A stretch of 64,000 nucleotides of DNA from an uncultured Clostridia bacterium (GCA_947632025.1 CANRNN010000002.1:62001-126000); one strand, 5' to 3'. Counted from the stretch's first letter, positions 1 through 8,800 are shown. The notes: generated from the sequence alone by a model not told the origin. A program made the numbers and translations.

Positions 1-157
1 GCTCCATAGCGCCGCCGCCCACCTGTTTTGTAAATTCTTTTGTTTCAAGCTCCTCCTGCACGCGGGTCATATCCTCCTGCATTTTCTGAGCTTTGCGAAC
101 CATCTGGTTCATATTCGCGTTGGAATTCTGATATTCCTTCGGAAGTCTGGATTTCAT
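1..157 (-). CDS. ybaB: YbaB/EbfC nucleoid-associated protein, 3' end outside window
   Basis: The first 52 residues are visible; they read MKSRLPKEYQ and continue with a Met/Gln/Lys-rich amphipathic helix (QMVRKAQKMQEDM) followed by VQEELETKEF, the usual start of the YbaB/EbfC family. These are small dimeric DNA-binding proteins. The gene lies 18 bp behind dnaX on the same strand, and an AAAGGA box sits about 10 bases before the ATG. The order SRP RNA - dnaX - ybaB (normally then recR) is conserved in Bacillus and Clostridia, which supports the call. The C-terminal half is cut off by the window edge. Confidence 0.85.
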   Translation of the reverse strand, partial: MKSRLPKEYQNSNANMNQMVRKAQKMQEDMTRVQEELETKEFTKQVGGGAME

Positions 158-175
158 AATTTAACATTCCTTTCG

Positions 176-2230
176 TTATTCTTTATATTCGATATCCACG
201 CCCAGCTCCTGCGCTTTGGAAATAAACTCCTCCACGGGAGTTTTCTCCCTCGGAGCAGCGGGCTTTTCCTCAATTATAACCTGTACCGACGCACCCAGAG
301 CCTGCGAGAGATTTTTCTCGAACACCGCCAGCTCCTCGCCTTTAAGGTTTGCCAGCAGCAGCGGATTTTCCGATGTTATCACAAGCTTTCCGCTTTCCAT
401 TCTCACGCCCGAATCTGCCAGCAGCCTTGCCATGACCACTCCCATTTTCGGCAGTGCGCCTTTCCATTTCTCCTCGGTTATTTCTTCAAGTTTCGGCAGT
501 GCGCCGTCCCCGTCCTTTTCCTGTCCTTCCGGAGCTTCGGAGCCTGCTTCATCAGCCTTTTCCTTTACGGGAATTTCGTCCGCCTTATCCGTCTTTTCCG
601 CAATAACAGCCGCGCCCGTCTTTTCCACAACAGCCGCCCTGTCCGTGTCAGCCGCCTTTACCGCCCCGTCTGCTTTTTCGGGAACGGGAGCGTTAGCGTC
701 CGGCGGTTCGGGGAATCCCACCCCCGACGGCAGCGGATACCCGTCGTCAAACGGAAGCTCGTCAAATGCCGGAGGTTCATCGAACGGAGGCGGTCCGTCA
801 AATGGCGGAGGCTCGGAAAAACCGTCACTATGTCCCGCCGTTCCTGCCGAATTTACAGCACTTGCCGTTCCTGTCGCCCCTGTCGTTTCTGTTGCCGCCG
901 TGGAATTTGCCGACCCTGCTGACCCTGCTGTCCCTGCCGCCCCTGTTGCCTGTGCTGTGCGCCTGACGCTTTCAAGCATAGAGCGCGTTTTCTCGGCTTT
1001 TGCCTTTTCGGCGGGAGTAGTCGGCACTTTCGGAGCGTCGGGAACGAACGGTATCTCCGGCAGCGGCTTTATCTCCACAGCCTTCGCCGTGAAAGACGCG
1101 GCTTTTCTTGCCGAAGAGCCGTATCCGTCCGCGTCCGCGCCTGAATCCGTATAACCGGTACACATTTTCACAAAGCACATTTCCGCAAGTGTCTTGCGCT
1201 GTTTTACCCTTGAGATCCCGTCCGCGCATTGCTGCAAAAGCGTTATACACCGAAGTATTTCGGGAAGCGTATACAAAGCCGCTATTCTTTTAAGCTCCGC
1301 TCTCTCGTCCGGCAGAGCCGAAAGAAGATCTTCCGCGTCGGGCGCGGATTTTATCAGCATAAGGTCGCGGTAATGCCCCGAAAGCTCGTCTATAAGTATC
1401 GAGATATCCTTTGCGCCCTTGTGAAGCTCTCCGAGCAGCCGCAGACACCCCGCGGCATCTCCTGCCGCAGTCATTTCCGAAAACTCGAACAAATGCCTTT
1501 TGTCCGCCACGCCCGCACATTCGCGCACGACCGCAGCCGTTATCCTGCCCTCGGCAGCCGCGCAGCGGTCAAGGATAGACAGCGCGTCCCTCATGCCCCC
1601 GTCCGACAGCCTTGCTATAAGCTCGGCGGCGTCCTCTTCAAGCGTGACGTTTTCCTTTTTCGCGACGTCAATAAGCCGCCTTGCGCTTTCCGCGGCGTCC
1701 ACTCTCCTGAACTCGAACCGCTGACACCTTGAAATTATCGTCGCGGGAACTTTCTGAAGCTCCGTCGTCGCCAGTATAAACTTGACGTGCGCCGGCGGCT
1801 CTTCCAGGGTTTTCAGCAGCGCGTTGAACGCCGCCGACGACAAATTATGCACCTCGTCAATGATGTACACCCTGAATCTGCACGACACGGGCGTATAGTC
1901 CACCTCGTCGCATATAGCCCTCACGTCGTCGACTTTGTTGTTGGAAGCCGCGTCCATTTCGACGATATCGGTCGCCTGACCGCTAAGTATTTCCCGACAG
2001 CGCTCACATTCAAGGCACGGGCTTCCGTTTTTCGGGTCAAGGCAGTTTACCGCCATCGCCAGTATTTTGGCGCAGGTGGTTTTTCCCGTTCCTCTTGACC
2101 CCGTAAAAAGGTACGCGTGTCCCGTCGAGCCGCTCATCACCTGATTACGCAGGGTAGTGGTTATATGCTCCTGCGAGATAACGTCGTCAAACGTCCTCGG
2201 ACGATATTTTCTGTACAGCGCAAGATACAC
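176..2230 (-). CDS. dnaX: DNA polymerase III subunit gamma/tau
   Basis: Clamp-loader ATPase that opens the sliding clamp at the replication fork. The 684-residue protein begins MYLALYRKYRPRTFDDV, the family signature. It has a Walker A motif GSRGTGKT at residues 44-51, a four-cysteine zinc site (C63, C72, C75, C78), a DEVH Walker B, the sensor LATTE and the SRC arginine-finger motif ISRCQRF. Residues of roughly 385-590 form a low-complexity Ala/Thr/Pro/Glu linker containing a PPFDGPPPFDEPP stretch, followed by a short C-terminal tau-like domain. The start is GTG. No frameshift site is obvious. It lies directly downstream of the SRP RNA and upstream of ybaB. Confidence 0.97.
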   Translation of the reverse strand: MYLALYRKYRPRTFDDVISQEHITTTLRNQVMSGSTGHAYLFTGSRGTGKTTCAKILAMAVNCLDPKNGSPCLECERCREILSGQATDIVEMDAASNNKVDDVRAICDEVDYTPVSCRFRVYIIDEVHNLSSAAFNALLKTLEEPPAHVKFILATTELQKVPATIISRCQRFEFRRVDAAESARRLIDVAKKENVTLEEDAAELIARLSDGGMRDALSILDRCAAAEGRITAAVVRECAGVADKRHLFEFSEMTAAGDAAGCLRLLGELHKGAKDISILIDELSGHYRDLMLIKSAPDAEDLLSALPDERAELKRIAALYTLPEILRCITLLQQCADGISRVKQRKTLAEMCFVKMCTGYTDSGADADGYGSSARKAASFTAKAVEIKPLPEIPFVPDAPKVPTTPAEKAKAEKTRSMLESVRRTAQATGAAGTAGSAGSANSTAATETTGATGTASAVNSAGTAGHSDGFSEPPPFDGPPPFDEPPAFDELPFDDGYPLPSGVGFPEPPDANAPVPEKADGAVKAADTDRAAVVEKTGAAVIAEKTDKADEIPVKEKADEAGSEAPEGQEKDGDGALPKLEEITEEKWKGALPKMGVVMARLLADSGVRMESGKLVITSENPLLLANLKGEELAVFEKNLSQALGASVQVIIEEKPAAPREKTPVEEFISKAQELGVDIEYKE

Positions 2231-2269
2231 AGCCCCAACTCCCCCGATTTACTGTTCTGAAAACAAAAC

Positions 2270-2401
2270 GAACGCCCTCGATTATGGGAACAGACTTGCT
2301 GCGGCACACAGAGAAATCCGCTTAATGCTGCTCGGTTCCCCGCCTGACATGGTTCACAGCACTCTGTTGCACAGGGTCTGCCCCCATAATCGAAAGCGTT
2401 C
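2270..2401 (-). ncRNA. ffs: Signal recognition particle RNA (small bacterial type)
   Basis: On the minus strand the segment contains the domain IV core GTCAGGCGGGGAACCGAGCA, with a GGAA tetraloop and the asymmetric loop that binds Ffh. The 5' end GAACGCTTTCGATTATGGG pairs with the 3' end CCCATAATCGAGGGCGTTC to close a single long hairpin of about 132 nt. There is no room for an Alu domain, so this is the short form rather than the roughly 270-nt Bacillus form. Position just upstream of dnaX matches the scr-dnaX order of Firmicutes. The exact ends are inferred from the pairing. Confidence 0.9.
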
Positions 2402-2428
2402 CGTGCTATACAATATACATATATTTAT

Positions 2429-2457
2429 ATTATACCATTTTTTCTCCGAAAAATCAA
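2429..2457 (-). promoter_or_regulatory. Sigma-A promoter of SRP RNA
   Basis: On the minus strand TTGATT (2452-2457) and TATAAT (2429-2434) are separated by exactly 17 bp. Transcription would begin about 20 bases upstream of the mature SRP RNA. Confidence 0.8.
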
Positions 2458-2529
2458 GTAGTTTTCCGCAATTTCTTTTTTTCGTGAAAAGCGGTTTTTT
2501 CGGCGTGAAATGCAGTCATACGCCGGGTT

Positions 2530-4104
2530 TCAGCTTCCGAACGAGCCGAAGCCGCCTATTTCCGCGCCGAGCCAGAAATGTCTGTTTCTGAACTGTTCGG
2601 AGATCCCCGTGATATTTTCGGGGATACTGTCTGCCACGACGCTTACGACGTTTCTCACGAACAGTCCCGAAATCGTTTCGGGAAGTGAGCCGAGATATTT
2701 TTTCCCGCCGAATTCTCCGAGAAGCTCCGCCGAAAAGCTCTCCGACGTTTTCCCTATGGCGAAGCCGTTATGGACTATCTCGTACACGCCGCCGCTCAGT
2801 CTTAGGGTTATCCCGTCGCCGTTTTTGACGTTTTTGGAGATATACGCCTGTCTTGTTACCGCCTCGGCGGGCGCTCCCGAAATAAAGGAGTACCTGTTTA
2901 TATCCTCGGCTTTTCCCGCGCTTACGCCGACGCACCGCGTCTGTCCGTCCTGTTGTTGTTCTGTTTTCGCGAACCGACCGCCGGTGTTTCCGACGAACGT
3001 CATTTCGCCCTGACAGCACAGTATTTCGGGATTTTTTCCGGAGATCGCCTGTTCGATATACCCGCGCTCCTCTTCGGTCAGAGTTTCCTCCGCGAAGCCG
3101 AAAATGTACAGCCGTTCGGGTTCGGGGTCAAGCTCCTTTATTTCCGAAAGCTCCGCTATGACCGTACCGCCGCGTACCGCCGTCATAAGCGAGCCGCCCT
3201 CGCTCCCGCACAGTTTCCCCGCAAGCGCGCCGCAGTCCAGAGCCGTTCCTTTTTCATCCGTTCCCGCATATCCGCACAGCTCCGAGAACAGCTCCACAGC
3301 CGCGTCCTCGCCGCCGCACCTTGCCGAAAAGCGCTTTATGAACACGTCCCGCGTCATAGTTTTCGCGCCGTAGTCCCACAGCACGTCCGCCAGCTTCCTT
3401 GAAAGCGAAACCTCTTTCCCGACGGTATGCGCTATTCCAAGCCCCGTGAACAGCCCGCTCAGATACTCCGCGTATCCGCCGTTTCGGCAGAGGACGGCGC
3501 ATTTTCCGTCATACAGCTTCAAGCCCTCTCCCACTTCCGTCCTCGGCAGCGCCGAGAATTTTTCAAGGAACGGGTCGCGTTTTACTTCCGGTTTTACTTC
3601 CGGTTCGGGTTTTACTTCCGTTTCCGCAGAAACCGCAGCCGCTACAGTTGCCGCCGTTGCCGTTTCGGGAATTTCCGAAACCGAAGCCGCAGCCGAAGCC
3701 GTTTCAGCCGTCACTGTTACTTCTGCGGTTTCCGTAAATTTCCCGGAAAGACGACCGCACTTGACGGCTCTCGGACAGTCCTCTTTCGAGCAGCGACATT
3801 CGATAACAAGCTCGCCGCCGTCGTACACCAGACCGTGCGTCACCTCGCCGTCCGTGTTGAACTTGCAGGGCTTTATGTCCAGAAACTCTTCCTGAGCTTC
3901 CGTCAGCGGCGCCGTCAGCCCATTCTTCTCTGCGTGTTCGCGCAGCTTTATAAGCGCCGCCCTGTCGTATATCCGCGACACGAACCGCGCGTCTTTTTCG
4001 GGGAGATCTCCCCCCGCAAGGCTTTCCTGCGAGCGTATAAATATATTGCTCCTTATGTCGATATTCGACCCGTCGGATATGTATATGTTGTCCTTGTTGT
4101 CCAT
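2530..4104 (-). CDS. Unknown protein of Hsp70-linked cluster, helicase-C-like segment
   Basis: This 524-residue protein is not recognised as a whole. Residues 103-116 hold four closely spaced cysteines (C103, C105, C110, C116) that could bind zinc. An Ala/Thr/Val/Glu-rich linker follows at about 125-185. The segment starting GKCAVLCRNGGYAEYL resembles the start of the UvrD-type helicase C-terminal domain, and the last 100 residues (GGVYEIVHNGFAIGKTSE...) resemble a small beta domain seen at the C-terminus of some helicase-like proteins. No Walker A motif is present, so it cannot be an active helicase. It begins 12 bp after the Hsp70-like gene and is surely co-transcribed. The helicase link is a weak inference. 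Confidence 0.6.
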   Translation of the reverse strand: MDNKDNIYISDGSNIDIRSNIFIRSQESLAGGDLPEKDARFVSRIYDRAALIKLREHAEKNGLTAPLTEAQEEFLDIKPCKFNTDGEVTHGLVYDGGELVIECRCSKEDCPRAVKCGRLSGKFTETAEVTVTAETASAAASVSEIPETATAATVAAAVSAETEVKPEPEVKPEVKRDPFLEKFSALPRTEVGEGLKLYDGKCAVLCRNGGYAEYLSGLFTGLGIAHTVGKEVSLSRKLADVLWDYGAKTMTRDVFIKRFSARCGGEDAAVELFSELCGYAGTDEKGTALDCGALAGKLCGSEGGSLMTAVRGGTVIAELSEIKELDPEPERLYIFGFAEETLTEEERGYIEQAISGKNPEILCCQGEMTFVGNTGGRFAKTEQQQDGQTRCVGVSAGKAEDINRYSFISGAPAEAVTRQAYISKNVKNGDGITLRLSGGVYEIVHNGFAIGKTSESFSAELLGEFGGKKYLGSLPETISGLFVRNVVSVVADSIPENITGISEQFRNRHFWLGAEIGGFGSFGS

Positions 4105-4115
4105 AGCTCCCTCGT

Positions 4116-5570
4116 TCAGCCGTTCAGCGCGGTATCATAGTAGAACGTAAGTCCGTTCACGCTGTATATCTTTTCCTTTTTGTCCTCGGCGGAGTTTTCC
4201 GTAATTATCCGTATCCTTGCGGTCTGCGTTTCGTCGATGCCTGCCGTTATCTTTATTTTCTCTCCGAGGAAGCCCTTTATCGGGACGGATATCCTCTCGC
4301 GGATACGCCTGCTGCCTTCCGAAGCCACGATAACGTGCGCCTCGTTCGTATCCTCCACCGCCGAGAACGTGTATTCGGCGCTTTTCGAGCCGACCCCGTC
4401 GGAATCCTTTTTCAGCAGCGGGAACATCGTCCCGTCCGACATTATTATCCCCATATCGTCCGTCAGCCTGAAGCCGCCCTCCGCGAACGCCGACGCTGCC
4501 GCGCCCTTTGCCGAAATAAACTGCGGCTTTTCGGGAATTATCAGCTTTTCCTTGCCGAACCGCGCCTGCAAGGCGTCCGTAAACGCCCTTAAGTTTCCCG
4601 AACCGCCCGCGGCTATAACGGCGCTTATTTCGCCGTCGCTTATTCCCGCTTCGGCAAGCGTTTTATCGACCGCGCCCATTACTCTGTCCTCTACTGTCGG
4701 ACGCACGATTTCAAAAAGCATATCGTTCGTCACGGTAATGGTCTTTGTCCCGTAAACGCCGTAGTCGTGTACTGTAAGCGGGAAATCCCTGCCGTCCGCG
4801 GAGAGCTGTATCTTCGCGCGCTCTGCCGCCGCAAACAGCTTGTCGCGCTCTGCGGGAGGCATTTCCGAAAAGGCGGCTGCTTTTGACTTATCGTCAAGGG
4901 TCTTGCCGAATTCGGCGTGTATCTTCTGCGCCAGAGCCCTGTCGATATCGCCGCCGCCTGTTTCCTCGGAGCGGACGGCTTCCTCGCGTATCCTGCCGTT
5001 TTCGGACGAGAGTATGCTTATATCCAGTCTTTCTCCGCCCCAGTCGCAGATCATCACGCGCCCCTTGTCCCGTATCGTTTCGTAAACGGAAAGAAACGCC
5101 GCTGTCGGCTCGGAGATAAAGCCGGTTATTTTTATCTCGGCTTTTTTCGCGGCTTCGGCGAGGTCGCGTCTGGCTTCGGGAGAAAGGTCTGCGGGGAACG
5201 AAAACGCCGCTTCTTTCACGTCGATGCTGTACCGTTTTTGTATCACGCGCTTAAGGCAGCGGAAATATTCCGACGTAAGCTGTCTGGCGCTGCATTCCTT
5301 GCCGTTTATGGAGATGGTCTTTCCCGTTCCGAGCAGCGACTTCAACGGCGAAACCAGTCTGCAGCTTTCCGAAAGAGCCTCGCGGCTTTTGCGCACCTTA
5401 TTCCCGAAAAAGACCTTGTTCTCCTCGGAAATAGCCATAAGCGACGCGAACGGAAACTCTCCCTCCTCGCCTAAGACGGACATTTTCTCGCTCTGTCCGT
5501 CGCGGGTAACGCTTACGACCGAGGTGCTGAACGTTCCGAAATCTATTCCGATAAAGCTCCCTGTTTTCAT
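4116..5570 (-). CDS. Hsp70/DnaK-like ATPase lacking the C-terminal lid
   Basis: The protein starts with the actin/Hsp70 phosphate-1 loop GIDFGTFSTSV (residues 8-18), has phosphate-2 CDWGGERLDISIL, the EPTAAFLSVYE segment and the adenosine motif IAAGGSGNLRAF. At 484 residues it is shorter than DnaK (about 610): a complete nucleotide-binding domain is followed by a short beta-rich region (MGIIMSDGTMFPLL ... IKGFLGEKIKITAGI) but no helical lid. It is therefore a divergent Hsp70, not the housekeeping DnaK, and no dnaJ or grpE is near. It sits between two uncharacterised genes in one minus-strand operon, probably acting on a partner encoded there. Confidence 0.85.
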   Translation of the reverse strand: MKTGSFIGIDFGTFSTSVVSVTRDGQSEKMSVLGEEGEFPFASLMAISEENKVFFGNKVRKSREALSESCRLVSPLKSLLGTGKTISINGKECSARQLTSEYFRCLKRVIQKRYSIDVKEAAFSFPADLSPEARRDLAEAAKKAEIKITGFISEPTAAFLSVYETIRDKGRVMICDWGGERLDISILSSENGRIREEAVRSEETGGGDIDRALAQKIHAEFGKTLDDKSKAAAFSEMPPAERDKLFAAAERAKIQLSADGRDFPLTVHDYGVYGTKTITVTNDMLFEIVRPTVEDRVMGAVDKTLAEAGISDGEISAVIAAGGSGNLRAFTDALQARFGKEKLIIPEKPQFISAKGAAASAFAEGGFRLTDDMGIIMSDGTMFPLLKKDSDGVGSKSAEYTFSAVEDTNEAHVIVASEGSRRIRERISVPIKGFLGEKIKITAGIDETQTARIRIITENSAEDKKEKIYSVNGLTFYYDTALNG

Positions 5571-5598
5571 TGAATTTCCCCCTTATTCCGAAGAAAAG

Positions 5599-5646
5599 CG
5601 TATAAACGTATAAGCGTACAAAAGTACGAGAGTACAAAGTACGGTA
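5599..5646. repeat. Degenerate octanucleotide tandem array
   Basis: About six 8-bp units of the form CGTATAAA / CGTACAAA / AGTACGAG follow one another between the 215-residue gene and the Hsp70-like gene. It resembles the heptad arrays elsewhere in the window but with a different unit length. Confidence 0.6.
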
Positions 5647-5649
5647 ATA

Positions 5650-6297
5650 TCAGCTCTGTTTGCAGAACTCTTCCAGAGCGGCTATGATGCCGCGCGCTTC
5701 GTCAGCCGAAACGTCGGTTTCCGCCCACAGTCCGTTGGACAGCTGTTCGGGAGCTTTCATATCCGCCTTGTCAAGCTCGTCATATGTAAACTTTCCGTCC
5801 ACGCCCGACGCCGAATTTGCGACTGCCATCTTGAACGGATATTTCTCGATAAGCAGCTCCAGCTCGTCTACGAACGAGTAATCGGAAGCCGTGTTTTTAT
5901 CTTCAGCAGCGCCGGCGGCAGGCGGATTGCCGCCGCTGTTTTCGCTGTGGTTTTCGCGCTCGCCGCTGTCCTTGCTGTTTTCGGACGGGGCAGGGGAGCT
6001 GCCGTCTGAGCCGCTGCCCGTGCAGTCGGAGTTTACGGGAAGCGTCACGCCCAGCCTTGCAAGGTCGCCTGCAAGGTCCACCGCCAGCACGCGCTTCTTG
6101 CATTCCGCGAAGCCCGCTCTGAGGGTTTCCACCGCCGAAATATTCTTTTTAGCCGCCGCGAGTATCTCCTGAGCCTTGTTCCAGTCGTCCATATCAATCG
6201 CGCTGTGCGCTATTTTCCTCTGTTCGGAAAGCGCGCCTTCCAGCGCCTTTTCAAAAGCCGCCAGTCCCTGCTTCAAAGAAATAGTTTCGTCTGCCAT
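5650..6297 (-). CDS. Unknown helical protein, first gene of Hsp70-like operon
   Basis: A 215-residue protein without a recognised family. The N-terminal 85 residues are strongly helical and charged (ISLKQGLAAFEKALEG, EILAAAKKNISAVETL), compatible with a coiled coil. Residues about 95-135 are a Ser/Gly/Asn/Glu-rich linker, and the C-terminal 75 residues form a small acidic domain (KYPFKMAVANSASGVDGKFT). No signal peptide or membrane span is seen. The gene lies 79 bp upstream of the Hsp70-like ATPase on the same strand. It may be a client, co-chaperone or adaptor, but that is inference from position only. Confidence 0.6.
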   Translation of the reverse strand: MADETISLKQGLAAFEKALEGALSEQRKIAHSAIDMDDWNKAQEILAAAKKNISAVETLRAGFAECKKRVLAVDLAGDLARLGVTLPVNSDCTGSGSDGSSPAPSENSKDSGERENHSENSGGNPPAAGAAEDKNTASDYSFVDELELLIEKYPFKMAVANSASGVDGKFTYDELDKADMKAPEQLSNGLWAETDVSADEARGIIAALEEFCKQS

Positions 6298-6370
6298 AAT
6301 TTTTTACCTCACGATCGTTTTTATTAAAGCCGCTTTTTTCAGCCTTTGATTTACAGTATCCGATTACATA

Positions 6371-7636
6371 TTACAGGTCGTATTTTCCGTTTGCGAAATC
6401 GAGAGTCGCGAAATAGTCGTCGGCGGTTTCGGCGCGGCGGATAAGCTTTATGCTGCCGTCCTCGCGCAGAAGCAGCTCCGCCGAGCGCAGCTTTCCGTTG
6501 TAGTTGTAGCCCATGGAGTGACCGTGCGCTCCCGTATCGTGGATAGCGATATAGTCGCCCGTTTCTATTTCCGGCAGCATTCTGTCCACCGCGAATTTAT
6601 CGCAGTTTTCGCACAGTCCGCCCGTCACGTCGTACTTGTGGTCGCAGGGCGCGTTTTCTTTGCCGAGGACGGTTATGTGGTGATATGCTCCGTAAATCGC
6701 GGGACGCATAAGGTTTGCGGCGCACGCGTCAAGCCCGATGTAATCCTTATAGATGTGCTTTTCGCGGATAGCCGTCGCGATAAGCATACCGTAAGGCGCG
6801 AGCATAAACCGTCCAAGCTCCGTGAATATCGCGACATCTCCCATACCCGCCGGCACGAGTATCTCCTCGTAAGCTTCGCGCACCTTTTCGCTGATAACGT
6901 TGATGTCGTTGGGGGTCTGGTCGGGACGGTAGGCAATTCCTATGCCGCCGCTTAAGTTTATGAAAGTGAATTCGATACCTGTCTTATCGCGGATATCCAC
7001 AGCCGTGCGGAACATTATCCTTGCGAGAGTGGGGTAGTAGTCGTTGGTGAGGGTATTCGACGCCAGAAAAGCGTGCATACCGAATTGTTTCGCGCCGTGC
7101 TTTTTGAGGATAGAATATCCCTCAATAAGCTGGTCATAGGTGAAGCCGTACTTTGCGTCGCGGGGAGTGTCCATAACGTTCGGCGAACCGTCGGTCTTGA
7201 ATTCTCCGCCCGGATTATACCGGCAGCATATCGTGGCGGGTATTCCCGTAAGCCTGTCGAGGACCTCTATATGCGTTATATCGTCAAGGTTTATGATAGC
7301 TCCAAGGTCGTAGGCTTTTATGAAGTCGTCGTCGGGAGTGGCGTTTGACGAGAACATCATATCCGTAGTTCTTGCTCCGACGGCTCTTGAAAGAATAAGC
7401 TCGTTATAGCTTGAGCAGTCGAATCCGCAGCCCTCCTCCATAAGTATCTTCATAATGAACGGGTTCGGGGTAGCCTTTACGGCGAAATATTCGCGGAAGC
7501 CCTTGTTCCACGAAAACGCCTTGTACAGCGCCCTTGCGTTCTCGCGGATACCCTTTTCGTCGTAGATATAAAACGGCGTCGGGTATTTTTTGACGATACT
7601 GTCGATAAGTTCCTTTGTAACAAACGGTTTTTTCAT
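6371..7636 (-). CDS. lysA: Diaminopimelate decarboxylase family protein
   Basis: PLP-dependent fold-III decarboxylase that converts meso-diaminopimelate to lysine in the last step of lysine synthesis. The 421-residue length is typical. The PLP lysine lies in the motif YFAVKATPNP (K54). The substrate-site cysteine region reads GGLCENCDKF, and the glycine-rich phosphate loop is in NLSGGIGIAY. The C-terminal part contains the AYG/HDTGAHGHSMGYNYNG segment. A consensus promoter lies about 50 bp upstream. It is a single-gene unit. A related carboxynorspermidine or arginine decarboxylase is possible, but these motifs favour LysA. Confidence 0.85.
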   Translation of the reverse strand: MKKPFVTKELIDSIVKKYPTPFYIYDEKGIRENARALYKAFSWNKGFREYFAVKATPNPFIMKILMEEGCGFDCSSYNELILSRAVGARTTDMMFSSNATPDDDFIKAYDLGAIINLDDITHIEVLDRLTGIPATICCRYNPGGEFKTDGSPNVMDTPRDAKYGFTYDQLIEGYSILKKHGAKQFGMHAFLASNTLTNDYYPTLARIMFRTAVDIRDKTGIEFTFINLSGGIGIAYRPDQTPNDINVISEKVREAYEEILVPAGMGDVAIFTELGRFMLAPYGMLIATAIREKHIYKDYIGLDACAANLMRPAIYGAYHHITVLGKENAPCDHKYDVTGGLCENCDKFAVDRMLPEIETGDYIAIHDTGAHGHSMGYNYNGKLRSAELLLREDGSIKLIRRAETADDYFATLDFANGKYDL

Positions 7637-7684
7637 AGCTGATTTTCCTTTCTGTATTTAGGTCAGACTGCGCTAACGACCATT

Positions 7685-7713
7685 ATTATACATTATTTTT
7701 CGGCACTTGTCAA
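7685..7713 (-). promoter_or_regulatory. Sigma-A promoter of lysA
   Basis: TTGACA (7708-7713) and TATAAT (7685-7690) on the minus strand are 17 bp apart. The -35 hexamer contains the TGA stop codon of the truncated duplicate just upstream. Confidence 0.8.
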
Positions 7714-7781
7714 GAGCTTGCCCCTCTCACGGCAAACGCGACGATTTCCGCGTTCAGCGCTTCAACATCATATTGTGCCAT
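7710..7781 (-). pseudogene. Truncated 23-codon duplicate of the start of the upstream TPR-like gene
   Basis: The minus strand encodes MAQYDVEALNAEIVAF followed by seven unrelated residues and TGA. This matches the beginning of the next gene upstream (MPENNIETLNAEIAEF). The leader is also shared: both have GAAAGGAACATAAAATG-like sequence before the start. The copy begins 16 bp after the stop codon of its parent, so it looks like a tandem duplicate that was deleted except for its ribosome-binding site and first 16 codons. The break falls at the lysA promoter. Confidence 0.65.
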
Positions 7782-7796
7782 TTTATGTTCCTTTCG

Positions 7797-8438
7797 TTAT
7801 CTGTCGTCGAATTTCCTGAAAATCGGCGCTAATATACGCGAGATAAGCCTGATGAAGAAGTTCGGCTTCTTTTTCTGTTTAGCCTGTTCTTCCTCCCATT
7901 CAGCGAGTTCTTCCGCCATTTTCTCGGACATCTTTTCGCACTCGCGGGCTTTTTCATCCTGACCTGCAACACGGTAGGTATTTGCAAGGTCCAGATACCT
8001 GAGGTCAATGCGGCGCTTTCTCTTAAGCTCCAATGTATCGCACGCGTCTATGCAGAACGTCAGACAGTCGATAGCGTCCTGTATAAGTTCGGGAGTGGAA
8101 TATTTTTCATTCGGGATTATCTCCTCCAGCGTCGTGAAATACTCGAAATGAATATCATACGAATCTGGGCAAAGTTCGAGCGCCTTATGATAGTACGGGA
8201 TGCCATTTTCGAGGTCTTGACCGAAAACCACCGTCCAGCAGCCTAAAAAACAGCAAAATTTTCCTAACTCCTCACGGATTTCGCCGTCGGGATCGGGATA
8301 TTTTGAAACTATTGCGCCTGCGTCTGCAAGATATTGACTGCGAATATCATCATCTTTAAGTTTTTCGTCGATGTCTTTGTACTTTTCATGAAACTCTGCA
8401 ATTTCGGCGTTCAGAGTTTCAATGTTGTTTTCAGGCAT
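7797..8438 (-). CDS. Tetratricopeptide-like helical protein with amphipathic C-terminus
   Basis: The chosen start (MPENNIETLNAEI) follows AAAGGAACATAAA; the longer open frame upstream overlaps another gene and has no ribosome site. The 213-residue protein is helical, with repeat-like pairs such as GIPYYHKALELCPDSYDIHFEYFTTL and RYLDLANTYRVAGQDEKARECEKM that resemble TPR units. The tail is a Glu-rich helix, then a Lys-rich segment and a hydrophobic/basic stretch (NFFIRLISRILAPIFRKF) that could dock on the membrane. No catalytic motif is visible. A truncated duplicate lies directly downstream. Confidence 0.65.
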   Translation of the reverse strand: MPENNIETLNAEIAEFHEKYKDIDEKLKDDDIRSQYLADAGAIVSKYPDPDGEIREELGKFCCFLGCWTVVFGQDLENGIPYYHKALELCPDSYDIHFEYFTTLEEIIPNEKYSTPELIQDAIDCLTFCIDACDTLELKRKRRIDLRYLDLANTYRVAGQDEKARECEKMSEKMAEELAEWEEEQAKQKKKPNFFIRLISRILAPIFRKFDDR

Positions 8439-8467
8439 TTTATGTTCCTTTCTCTTATTTATAAATG

Positions 8468-8800
8468 CTAATCGCTGAACCACGAGCCGTTGTATTTCTT
8501 CTGCGCACGGTTTCCTATCAAAAAACAGGCAGCAAAGCCGACGCCGAACAATATCCACCCAAACTCGGTATGTAAAATAAGGTCGACAATTCCGACAAGG
8601 CAGATGCATACACCCAAGATGACCATTCCTATGCCCCAAAGCGTCGTGTATGCCTTAACGTCCTCGGTTTTTACGTTTTTACAGTGATAGTCGTGTATCA
8701 ACCGTATTTTCTGCTTTTTCCACAGCAATACCCCGACTGTGATAAACAAAATGCCTATCGGCAAAGTAATTATCATTTCAACTATTCCTGCGGCATACAT
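8468..8800 (-). CDS. DUF3784-like small membrane protein
   Basis: The start ATG at 8800 has a GGAGG box at good distance and gives 110 residues (MYAAGIVEMI). There are three hydrophobic segments, about residues 5-23, 47-67 and 71-91, separated by a charged loop with the segment DYHCKNVKTEDVKAY that is typical of DUF3784 proteins in Firmicutes. Their function is unknown. A longer frame starting at 8872 is possible but has no clear ribosome site. Confidence 0.65.
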   Translation of the reverse strand: MYAAGIVEMIITLPIGILFITVGVLLWKKQKIRLIHDYHCKNVKTEDVKAYTTLWGIGMVILGVCICLVGIVDLILHTEFGWILFGVGFAACFLIGNRAQKKYNGSWFSD

